Source of the DNA: Macondimonas sp045864775
GTDB taxonomy: Bacteria; Pseudomonadota; Gammaproteobacteria; UBA5335
NCBI GenBank assembly: GCA_045864775.1
Contig: BTVR01000001.1
Coordinates: forward strand, 868,001 to 932,000
Direction: 5' to 3'
Length of the DNA: 64,000 nt
Shown here: positions 32,617 to 40,361 of the stretch, piece by piece
Layout of the letters: each line of letters begins with the position of its first letter
Position numbering within the stretch: position 1 is the first letter of the stretch
The notes under the pieces: model-generated
Databases searched by the model: none
Seen by the model: only the letters and a program-made list of their open reading frames with translations
What the model was told of the DNA's origin: nothing
Made by a program: the position numbers and the translations under genes

Positions 32617-33630
32617 ATGATAACCCGAAGCATTTCACCGACACAGCCGCCCCGCTGGGTCTCGCTACTGGCTGAGGGCGTCCGGAACGGCGCTGAATTG
32701 CTTGCCTTGTTGGCACTCGATCCTGCCACGGCGCCCTGGTCACTCGATCTGCATTCACCGTTTCCGCTGCGCGTGCCCAGGGGCTTCGTCGCCCGCATGC
32801 GCCGCGGGGACTGGTACGATCCGCTGCTCCGTCAGGTGTTGCCATTAGCGGTCGAGGAAACGCCGAAGCCGGGTTTTCTCCTGGATCCTGTGGGCGACGA
32901 ACCGAGCCGGCGGCCGGGCGGCATCCTGCACAAATACCATGGCCGCGCGCTGATGATCCTGACCGGCGCCTGCGCCATTCATTGCCGCTACTGTTTCCGC
33001 CGCCATTTTCCCTACGCCGGGGCCTATGCCGCCCGCAGCCGCTGGCTTGAAGCCGTGGACTATCTGCGCGCCGACCCGTCCATCGAAGAGGTGATCCTGA
33101 GCGGCGGAGATCCCCTGAGCCTTCCGACGGAAAAGCTCGCCGAACTGACCGCCGCGCTCGCCGATATCCCCCACATCAAACGGCTGCGTGTGCACACGCG
33201 CCTACCCATCGTCGTGCCGGAGCGCGTGGACGCGGCACTATCAAGTTGGCTGGGAAAGCGCCGATTTCACTGGGTAGTCGTGGTGCACAGCAACCACGCC
33301 CAGGAATTCGATCACGCGGTAGCCGAGGCCATGAAGCGGATGTCGGACACGGGCGCGGTTCTACTCAACCAAGCGGTCCTTTTGGCGGGCGTGAATGATG
33401 CCGCCGAAGCCCAGATCGCCCTGAGCAAGCGACTGTTCGAAGTGGGCGTGCTGCCGTACTACCTGCATCTGCTCGACCGGACACAGGGCACGGCTCACTT
33501 CGAGGTCGGGGAAGATGCGGCGCGACGGCTCATGGGCGAGGTGGCCAACCGGTTGCCTGGGTATCTGGTGCCCCGTCTGGCACGGGAAATTCCCGGCGAA
33601 GCGGCCAAACGCGTACTCGCGGCCACCTGA
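32617..33630 (+). CDS. epmB: EF-P beta-lysylation protein EpmB (lysine 2,3-aminomutase)
   Basis: A 337-residue radical-SAM, PLP-dependent aminomutase that makes (R)-beta-lysine for EF-P. The cluster-binding motif GACAIHCRYCFRRHFPY has Cys119, Cys123 and Cys126. The PLP- and lysine-binding part includes LSGGDPLSLPTEKL, RLRVHTRLPIVVPERV and TGAVLLNQAVLLAGVND. The C-terminus lacks the long oligomerisation arm of clostridial aminomutases, as expected for EpmB. It is divergent from efp. The EAL-type gene follows after 40 bases. Confidence 0.94.
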   Translation: MITRSISPTQPPRWVSLLAEGVRNGAELLALLALDPATAPWSLDLHSPFPLRVPRGFVARMRRGDWYDPLLRQVLPLAVEETPKPGFLLDPVGDEPSRRPGGILHKYHGRALMILTGACAIHCRYCFRRHFPYAGAYAARSRWLEAVDYLRADPSIEEVILSGGDPLSLPTEKLAELTAALADIPHIKRLRVHTRLPIVVPERVDAALSSWLGKRRFHWVVVVHSNHAQEFDHAVAEAMKRMSDTGAVLLNQAVLLAGVNDAAEAQIALSKRLFEVGVLPYYLHLLDRTQGTAHFEVGEDAARRLMGEVANRLPGYLVPRLAREIPGEAAKRVLAAT

Positions 33631-33670
33631 GGAGAAGGCAACGACGAATCATCGTCAGGAGCGACAGATC

Positions 33671-35884
33671 TTGAATCGGGAATCGACTGAATTCATCTCG
33701 GCATGGGTCGTCAATCGTTCGCCCAACTCGGCCGATGTGGTTGCAAGCCTGCTGCGCAACGCCGGGCTCAAGGTTCGCACACGGCACATCGGCGATCTGG
33801 CCGCGCTGAACGAAGCGTTGCAGGGCGACCGCCCCGACGTGTTGCTGTGCCCAGAGGTAAACGGCCCGGTCCCGCTCACGGAGGTGATTGCCCGCGCCCG
33901 CGCCTGCGATCCGCCACTGTCGGTGATTGCCGGCGGGGAACGACCGGACACCGCGCGCATCGCTCATGCCATCCGGCAGGGCTGCGCCATGCTGGTCGAT
34001 TTTCAGGCCGGCGACCTGCTCGCGGCGGTGACGATGCGGGAATTGGCACTCGCCGAAACCCTCCGCGATCATGCGGCCAGAGGCGAACAGACAGCGCTCT
34101 GGCGCAGCCAATGCGAGCGCTTCATCGCGCACAGTTCGGACCCCGTCGTCAACGTCGTCGAAGGCATCCATGCCAAGGTCAATGCCGCCTATGCCCGGTT
34201 GATGGGTTTCGTCGATGCCGACGAGGTCGAGGGCTGCCCCATCATGGATCTGATCGCGCCAGCGTCCCGCCAGGCCGTCAAACGGTGCCTGCGCGAGGCG
34301 CAGCAGGGGCGGTTGCCGGAACAGCCGCTCAGCGTGACGGGCGTACGCAAGGACGGCTTGTCCGTCGACATGACATGGCACTGCGGATGGAGCCAATCCG
34401 GCGAACAGCGCGTCCTGCAAATCATGATCCCGGCGCGAGGGGTCGATCCTGCGATGGCCGAGGCACTGGCCGCCGCCCAGAGCCGGAACGAGCGACATCA
34501 GGCCGCCATTGACGAGCTCAACCACGATCTTGCCATCCTGCGCGCGGAACTGGCCGGCGCCCGTGAAGCGCTGGACCAAGGGCGCGGGCGAGAGGCCGAA
34601 GCCACGAGCGCCACGCTGGAGCAGATCGGCGAGGGTATGCAGCGGCTCGCCGCAGCGCCGCTCCCCGAGACAGGCAGTCGATTCCTGATCGTTTTTTATC
34701 TCGAGGAACTGGCGGGCCTACTGCCGGCGATCGGCTATCTCGCTTGTGAAACGGCGCTCACCCATTACGCCAATGCTCTGGCCGCGCTCTTGCCGCCTGG
34801 GCACGCCTTGATGAGGCTGCGTGATTTCTGTCTCGCCGCCGTGGTCCACGATGTCTCGATCGAGCAACTGAAGTCGCGCGCCGCCACATGGCAGGCCACG
34901 CTGGCCGAAGAGGTCATGGCAGTGGGTCCGCAAAGTCGCGTACTGCGCGCGATCGTCGGTATCCGCGAATGGCCGGCCTCGGACACCTCCGCGGTGGACA
35001 TGGCGCTGCTCGACGCCGAGCGCGGGGTGCAGGATGCGCGCAGCGCACGCCAGGTCGTGGGGATCGCGCGGCCGCCGCGCCTCGAAACGAATGCCTCACA
35101 CGCAGACGCGGAATGGGAAGCCAGGATCCGCAGCGCATTGGCACACGACCGGCTGCAACTGGTCTATCAGCCGGTCTCCTCGTTCGACGCGAATGTCGCC
35201 GAATTTTACGAAGTGCGTTTGCGGCTTCTGGACGAGGACGGGAGCGAGCAATCCCCGCTGATGTTCTGGCCTGCCGCGGAGCGGACCGGCGTCGCTGAAG
35301 CACTGGATCACTGGGTCGTCACGCACGCCACGGCGGTTCTGGCAGAGCGGCAGCGGGAGGCAGGCGACATCGGGTTTTTCGTGAAACTCTCCGGCGCGAG
35401 CCTGCAGTCACCTGCCAGTCTGGCCTGGTTCCAGTCGCATTTGCCGGCACGGCACCCGCCGCTGCCGCTGTACCTGCAAATCTCGGAAGACCACGTCGAG
35501 GCGAATCTCAAGAACGTGCTGGCGTTGGCGCAGATGCTCAAGCAGAACGGCCACTCGTTGGTGGTGGATCATTTCGGAAAAGGCCGGCACTCCCTGCAAC
35601 TGGCGAGCCATCTGTCCCCGCGGTTCGTCAAACTCGCGCCGGATCTGCTAAGGGAAGTGACCGACAGCCAGGAAGCTCAGACCCACATCCGCCAGATCGT
35701 GGACTATGCGGAACGCCACGACATCGGCGTCATTGCGGGTCATGTCGAAAGCGCCCACACCCTGGCGAAGCTCTGGCAACTGGGCGTGCATTATCTGCAG
35801 GGCCATTATGTGCAGGAACCCGAAGTGGTCCTCCACTCGCCGGAACGCAAGTCCAACCCGCCCCGACAGGAACGGCGGGCCTGA
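33671..35884 (+). CDS. FimX-like multidomain protein: receiver-like, PAS, degenerate GGDEF and EAL domains
   Basis: A 737-residue likely c-di-GMP receptor. A receiver-like domain covers about residues 10-120, a PAS domain about 140-255, a coiled coil 265-330, a GGDEF-like region 335-465 and an EAL domain 480-725. Catalytic residues are lost: EAL reads Glu-Val-Arg (514-516, FYEVRLRLL), the VNLS Asn is Lys572, DDFGTG reads DHFGKG (633-638), and the EGVE Glu is Gly690. The GGDEF site is absent. This architecture and the YEVxLR motif recall FimX, which binds c-di-GMP and controls type IV pili. The start is a TTG at 33671 with CAGGAG 9 bases upstream. It is downstream of epmB without an obvious link. 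Confidence 0.72.
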   Translation: MNRESTEFISAWVVNRSPNSADVVASLLRNAGLKVRTRHIGDLAALNEALQGDRPDVLLCPEVNGPVPLTEVIARARACDPPLSVIAGGERPDTARIAHAIRQGCAMLVDFQAGDLLAAVTMRELALAETLRDHAARGEQTALWRSQCERFIAHSSDPVVNVVEGIHAKVNAAYARLMGFVDADEVEGCPIMDLIAPASRQAVKRCLREAQQGRLPEQPLSVTGVRKDGLSVDMTWHCGWSQSGEQRVLQIMIPARGVDPAMAEALAAAQSRNERHQAAIDELNHDLAILRAELAGAREALDQGRGREAEATSATLEQIGEGMQRLAAAPLPETGSRFLIVFYLEELAGLLPAIGYLACETALTHYANALAALLPPGHALMRLRDFCLAAVVHDVSIEQLKSRAATWQATLAEEVMAVGPQSRVLRAIVGIREWPASDTSAVDMALLDAERGVQDARSARQVVGIARPPRLETNASHADAEWEARIRSALAHDRLQLVYQPVSSFDANVAEFYEVRLRLLDEDGSEQSPLMFWPAAERTGVAEALDHWVVTHATAVLAERQREAGDIGFFVKLSGASLQSPASLAWFQSHLPARHPPLPLYLQISEDHVEANLKNVLALAQMLKQNGHSLVVDHFGKGRHSLQLASHLSPRFVKLAPDLLREVTDSQEAQTHIRQIVDYAERHDIGVIAGHVESAHTLAKLWQLGVHYLQGHYVQEPEVVLHSPERKSNPPRQERRA

Positions 35885-35891
35885 GGATACG

Positions 35892-36779
35892 TCAGCCTGC
35901 AGCGCGCAAGGCGGCGATACGTTCTTCCAGCGGCGGGTGGCTCATGAACAACCGCATCATTCCCCCACCCGAGCGGATCCCGAAGGCGCGGAGCTGGTCG
36001 GGCATCAGCGGCGGCTCGTGCGCTTCGCGCAGTCGTTCCAGTGCGGCAATCATGGCGGCGCGATTGGTCAGCGCAGCGCCTCCCGCGTCCGCACGGAACT
36101 CGCGCCAGCGCGAGAAGGCCATCACGATCATGGTCGCGAAGAGCCCGAGCACGATCTCCGCCACGATGACGGTCGCAAAATAGCCGATACCGTAACCCTG
36201 GCGCTGCTCGCCGCGGGAAAGGGCATTGTCGACCACCATGCCGATCATGCGCGAGAGGAAGATGACGAAAGTGTTGAGCACGCCCTGCAGCAGTCCCAGC
36301 GTCACCATGTCTCCGTTGGCGACGTGCGCCACCTCATGCCCAAGCACGGCTTCGGCCTCTTCCGGTCGCATGCGCTGCAAGAGGCCCGTGCTCACAGCGA
36401 CCAAGGCGTTGTTGCGCGACATCCCGGTGGCAAAGGCGTTGGGATCCGGACTGTCGAAAATGCCCACCTCGGGCATGCCGATGCCCGATTCGCGCGCCAT
36501 GCGCGCGACCGTATCGACCAACCACCGCTCCAAGGCGCTCGTCGGCTGTTCGATCACGCGCACACCCATGAAGCGCTTCGCCATCCACTTGGACATGGCC
36601 AGCGAGATGAATGACCCGCCCATGCCCATGACAGCCGCAAAGGCCAGCAGGACCAGGGGATCACTGCCCCTTGCCGCCATGGCCTGATCCAGACCCAGGA
36701 CGCGCAGCACGATCGTGAGCAGCACGATCACCGCGATATTGGTCAATCCGAACAGAAAGATGCGCTTGAACCACGTCAT
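35892..36779 (-). CDS. htpX: Protease HtpX
   Basis: A 295-residue inner-membrane M48 zinc metalloprotease for membrane-protein quality control. Two N-terminal helices (IFLFGLTNIAVIVLLTIVL and PLVLLAFAAVMGMGGSFISL) precede the catalytic domain. The zinc site is LGHEVAHVANGDM near residue 147. Two more helices and a third zinc ligand Glu (FRADAGGAALT) follow. The C-terminus LFMSHPPLEERIAALR is family typical. The ATG at 36779 is preferred to a GTG at 36788. It is convergent with the FimX-like gene, 7 bases apart. No sigma-32 promoter was recognised upstream. Confidence 0.95.
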   Translation of the reverse strand: MTWFKRIFLFGLTNIAVIVLLTIVLRVLGLDQAMAARGSDPLVLLAFAAVMGMGGSFISLAMSKWMAKRFMGVRVIEQPTSALERWLVDTVARMARESGIGMPEVGIFDSPDPNAFATGMSRNNALVAVSTGLLQRMRPEEAEAVLGHEVAHVANGDMVTLGLLQGVLNTFVIFLSRMIGMVVDNALSRGEQRQGYGIGYFATVIVAEIVLGLFATMIVMAFSRWREFRADAGGAALTNRAAMIAALERLREAHEPPLMPDQLRAFGIRSGGGMMRLFMSHPPLEERIAALRAAG

Positions 36780-36886
36780 GGAAATCACCGTTGTTGCGTT
36801 AGTGACGGCACGCGCGCGTGGCCGGGGTGGCCGTCACGGAAATCCCGCCTTTGATCCGGACGATCCGATCCGCACCTAGGACCATA

Positions 36887-36900
36887 CGCCCGATCGGGCG
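36887..36900. repeat. Perfect 14-bp palindrome between htpX and xseB
   Basis: CGCCCGATCGGGCG lies in the 250-base divergent region between htpX and xseB. A looser pair, GTGACGGC (36802-36809) and GCCGTCAC (36830-36837), lies nearer htpX. Either could be an operator; nothing identifies a regulator. Confidence 0.3.
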
Positions 36901-37029
36901 GTTCCCGGTCCAACCGAGATTGTGCAATGGAGTCCCTCACGCATGCCAGCACATTGCAACGACCCCCCGGGACTGGATATTGGGCCGGTCCTGAGGCAGC
37001 ATGAGCCAACCCCCCGCGAACGTGACCCG

Positions 37030-37269
37030 ATGAACACCGAATCGCTCGAATTTGAAACCGCCGTCAGGGAACTCGAAACACTCGTCGAGCAGCTCGAGCG
37101 CGGCGATTCCTCACTCGAACAGTCTCTGGCCCAATTCGAGCGCGGCGTGCAGCTTGCCCGCCACTGCCAGAAGACACTGCAAGAGGCCGAGCAACGCGTC
37201 CTCGTGCTGAGCCAGCCGAGCGCAGAGGCGCCGCTCGTGCCGTTCGAGCCCGACAGCTCCGGCGGGTGA
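37030..37269 (+). CDS. xseB: Exodeoxyribonuclease VII small subunit
   Basis: A 79-residue helical subunit that multimerises on XseA to cut single-stranded DNA. The conserved segments are FETAVRELETLVEQLERGD, LEQSLAQFERGVQLARHCQK and a heptad-like L-QEAEQRV end. It starts with the ATG at 37030, although an open frame extends upstream. It overlaps ispA by 4 bases, the xseB-ispA-dxs order found in E. coli. xseA is not in the window. Confidence 0.92.
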   Translation: MNTESLEFETAVRELETLVEQLERGDSSLEQSLAQFERGVQLARHCQKTLQEAEQRVLVLSQPSAEAPLVPFEPDSSGG

Positions 37270-38168
37270 TCCCCGTGAACGCGCTGTGTCCGGTCCTCGG
37301 CGCGTGGCGGCTGCGAGTCGACACCGCCCTGAACGACCGATTGCCACCGGTCGGCACGCCGCCGGAACCGCTGCCGGCCGCCATGCGCTATGCCGTACTC
37401 GGCGGTGGCAAGCGCGTACGTCCAGCTCTGTGTTACGCCACAGCGTCCATGCTGCGCGTGCCTCTGGAATGGGTCGACGACGCCGCCTGCGCGGTGGAGA
37501 TCATTCACGCCTATTCGCTCGTCCACGACGATCTCCCGGCCATGGATGACGACGACCTGCGCCGGGGTCGCCCCACCACGCATCGCGCCTTCGACGAGGC
37601 GACGGCGATTTTGGCAGGCGATGCGCTGCAGTGTCTGGCGTTCGAGCTGCTATCGCGCGATGGCCCGGCGGGGCCCACGGAAAGCCAGAAACTCCGCCAG
37701 ATCCGCACCCTGAGCCGGGCCTGCGGCTTTCTCGGCATGGCCGGCGGGCAGGCCATGGACCTCGCGGCCACGGCCGGGGCCGTCGACGAACCGCGTCTGG
37801 AGACGATACACCGGCTGAAGACCGGCGCCCTGATCGGCGCAGCGGTTGGGCTGGCGGCCGATTTGGCATTGCCGGCCGATGATCCCGCGTATCAACACCT
37901 CGGCCGCTTCGCCGCGGCCTTAGGGCTCGCTTTTCAGGTCCGCGACGACATCCTCGACATCACCACCGAAACAGCCGTCCTCGGCAAGCGGCAAGGCGCG
38001 GACGTGGCGCACCACAAGGCGACCTATCCCGCCCTCCTGGGCCTATCCGGCGCTCAACGCAAGGCGCAGGACCTGCACCGGCAAGCCTTGGAGGAGCTCG
38101 CTCCGTTCGGGGCCGCCGCCAAGCCTCTGCATGATCTCGCCGAGGAGTTGTTGACCCGGCACTGCTGA
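37266..38168 (+). CDS. ispA: Farnesyl diphosphate synthase (polyprenyl synthetase)
   Basis: A 300-residue trans-prenyltransferase that builds C15 diphosphate from IPP and DMAPP. The first Asp-rich motif is DDLPAMDDDDLRRG near residue 85, with bulky residues before it typical of short-chain synthases. The second is FQVRDDILD near residue 225. LGGGKRVRPALCYA is near the N-terminus. The start is the GTG at 37266, overlapping the xseB stop; a GTG at 37275 is the alternative. dxs follows 80 bases later. Product length (C10, C15) is inferred from family motifs. Confidence 0.92.
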   Translation: MIPVNALCPVLGAWRLRVDTALNDRLPPVGTPPEPLPAAMRYAVLGGGKRVRPALCYATASMLRVPLEWVDDAACAVEIIHAYSLVHDDLPAMDDDDLRRGRPTTHRAFDEATAILAGDALQCLAFELLSRDGPAGPTESQKLRQIRTLSRACGFLGMAGGQAMDLAATAGAVDEPRLETIHRLKTGALIGAAVGLAADLALPADDPAYQHLGRFAAALGLAFQVRDDILDITTETAVLGKRQGADVAHHKATYPALLGLSGAQRKAQDLHRQALEELAPFGAAAKPLHDLAEELLTRHC

Positions 38169-38248
38169 ACCCGCCGAATGGGTGCAGTATCCTTGAAGGG
38201 GGAGGGCCGGAGCCGGATAATCCGGAGTTTACCCCGGACCCTATTGCC

Positions 38249-40129
38249 ATGACGTCCAATCTCCCGCTGCTGACGCAAGTTGACTCGCCGGACGCCCTGC
38301 GGCGGCTGCCGGAAGCGTCCCTGCCGGCGCTTGCGGCCGAGTTGCGCCGCTACCTGATCGAGACGATCGGCGAAAGCGGCGGCCATTTCGCGGCCAATCT
38401 CGGGACGGTCGAACTGACCCTGGCCCTGCACTACGCCTTCAACACGCCCTTCGACCGCCTCGTGTGGGACGTCGGTCATCAGACCTATCCCCACAAGGTT
38501 CTCACCGGACGGCGTGCGGCCCTGCCGACCATCCGCAAGCTGCACGGCTTGGCGCCGTTCCCGCAGCGCTCCGAAAGTCCGTTCGACAGCTTCGGGGTCG
38601 GCCATTCAAGCACGTCCATCAGCGCGGCCCTGGGCATGGCGGCGGCCATCCGCGCCCGCGGCGAGCAGCGCCGGGTGGCAGCGATCATCGGCGACGGCGC
38701 CATGACCGCCGGCATGGCGTACGAAGCGCTCAATCATGCCGGCCACCTGCGGGCCGACATGCTGGTCGTGCTCAACGACAACGAGATGTCCATTTCGCCG
38801 AACGTTGGCGGATTGTCGAACTATCTGGCGCGCATTCTCTCCGGGCATTTCTATGGCGCCATTCGCGAGGAAGGGAAAAAAGTCCTGCGGCACGTGCCGC
38901 CGATGTGGGAGTTCGCCCGGCGCGCCGAAGAGCACGTCAAGGGCATGGTGGCACCGGGCACCCTGTTTGAGGAAATGGGCTTCAACTACATCGGCCCCAT
39001 CGATGGCCACGACCTCTCGGTCCTGGTCGAGACCCTGCGCAATCTCCGTGATCGACCCGGACCGCAGTTCCTGCATGTGGTCACGCGCAAGGGAAAGGGG
39101 TTCGCACCGGCGGAACTCGACCCCATCGGCTGGCACGGCGTCACCCGCTTCGATCCGCACACCGGCACCCTGCCCGCCGCCCGGCCGGAAGCCAAGCCCA
39201 CCTATAGCCAGGTATTCGGTGCCTGGATCTGCGACGCGGCCGCGCGCGAGGCGCGCATCGTCGCCATCACCCCAGCCATGCGCGAGGGCTCCGGACTGGT
39301 CGAGTTCGAAAAGCGATTTCCCGACCGCTACTTCGACGTCGGCATCTGCGAACAACATGCGGTGACGCTGGCCGCGGGCATGGCCTGCGAAGGGCTGCAT
39401 CCGGTCGTGGCGATCTACTCCACCTTCCTGCAGCGCGCCTACGACCAGTTCATCCACGACGTCGCGCTGCAGCAGCTGCCCGTGATACTGGCCATCGACC
39501 GCGCCGGGCCGGTGGGTCAGGACGGAGCAACGCACCACGGCGCCTTCGACCTCTCCTTCCTGCGCTGCATCCCCAATCTGGTGCTGATGGCGCCGGCGGA
39601 CGAGGCCGAATGCTGCGCCATGCTCAACACCGCGCTCACGATCAAGGGACCCTCTGCCGTGCGCTACCCGCGCGGGGCGGGCATGGGCGTCGACTTCCTC
39701 ACCAGTGCCCCGCCGGTGCCGGTCGGTCGCGGGGAAATTCGGCACCAGGGACGGGATATCGCCGTGCTGTCCTTTGGCGCGCTGCTCGCGCCGGCCCTCG
39801 AGGCGGCTGCATCCGTGAATGCGACGGTCGCCAACATGCGCTTCGTCAAGCCGCTTGATGAGGCGCTGGTGCTCGAGTTGGCCCGCACCCATCGCCATCT
39901 CGTCACGCTCGAGGACAATGTCGTTGCCGGCGGTGCCGGCAGTGCGGTGGCCGAATGCCTGGCCCGCCAAGGCCTGACCACCGGCATCACCCACCTGGGA
40001 CTGCCCGATCGTTTCCTGGAGCATGGCAGCCGAGAGGAATTGCTCGTGACCTGTGGCCTGGACGCCGGCGGGCTTACCGCCAGTCTGCGCGCGCTGCTGC
40101 CGGCGGCCCGCGTACGACAGAGACCCTGA
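38249..40129 (+). CDS. dxs: 1-deoxy-D-xylulose-5-phosphate synthase
   Basis: A 626-residue thiamine-diphosphate enzyme of the MEP pathway; it condenses pyruvate with glyceraldehyde-3-phosphate. Motifs are WDVGHQTYPHKVLTGR, IGDGAMTAGMAYEALNHAG near residue 150 (ThDP/Mg), NDNEMSISPNVGGLSNYL, and the Pyr domain ICEQHAVTLAAGMACEGL with AIDRAGPVGQDGATHHGAFD. Length is normal. With ispA upstream it forms an isoprenoid supply unit. The start has no clear ribosome site. About 230 bases without a supported gene separate it from glgB. Confidence 0.96.
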   Translation: MTSNLPLLTQVDSPDALRRLPEASLPALAAELRRYLIETIGESGGHFAANLGTVELTLALHYAFNTPFDRLVWDVGHQTYPHKVLTGRRAALPTIRKLHGLAPFPQRSESPFDSFGVGHSSTSISAALGMAAAIRARGEQRRVAAIIGDGAMTAGMAYEALNHAGHLRADMLVVLNDNEMSISPNVGGLSNYLARILSGHFYGAIREEGKKVLRHVPPMWEFARRAEEHVKGMVAPGTLFEEMGFNYIGPIDGHDLSVLVETLRNLRDRPGPQFLHVVTRKGKGFAPAELDPIGWHGVTRFDPHTGTLPAARPEAKPTYSQVFGAWICDAAAREARIVAITPAMREGSGLVEFEKRFPDRYFDVGICEQHAVTLAAGMACEGLHPVVAIYSTFLQRAYDQFIHDVALQQLPVILAIDRAGPVGQDGATHHGAFDLSFLRCIPNLVLMAPADEAECCAMLNTALTIKGPSAVRYPRGAGMGVDFLTSAPPVPVGRGEIRHQGRDIAVLSFGALLAPALEAAASVNATVANMRFVKPLDEALVLELARTHRHLVTLEDNVVAGGAGSAVAECLARQGLTTGITHLGLPDRFLEHGSREELLVTCGLDAGGLTASLRALLPAARVRQRP

Positions 40130-40361
40130 ACACTGAAACCTCGATGACCCCCTGTCCCGCATCGGGCCCTTGGCGAGTCCGCTGCGCGGAACCTTGCCGG
40201 CCCAGCCGGGTCGGATCAAGGGAGCCGAGCGTGGTGTTACCTCCTCAATGTCAGCCGTAGCGGCGACCGCTCCCTAGATCTCGATCCGGGGCATGCCGTC
40301 TGCGGCAACGGTCCCGTCACGCTCGACGTCACCATCGCCGGCCTCCCAACAGGAAACCAGG

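Noticed and set aside
40130..40361. Possible gene remnant between dxs and glgB
   Set aside because: Short frames only, with no motif or homology I recognise; treated as intergenic.
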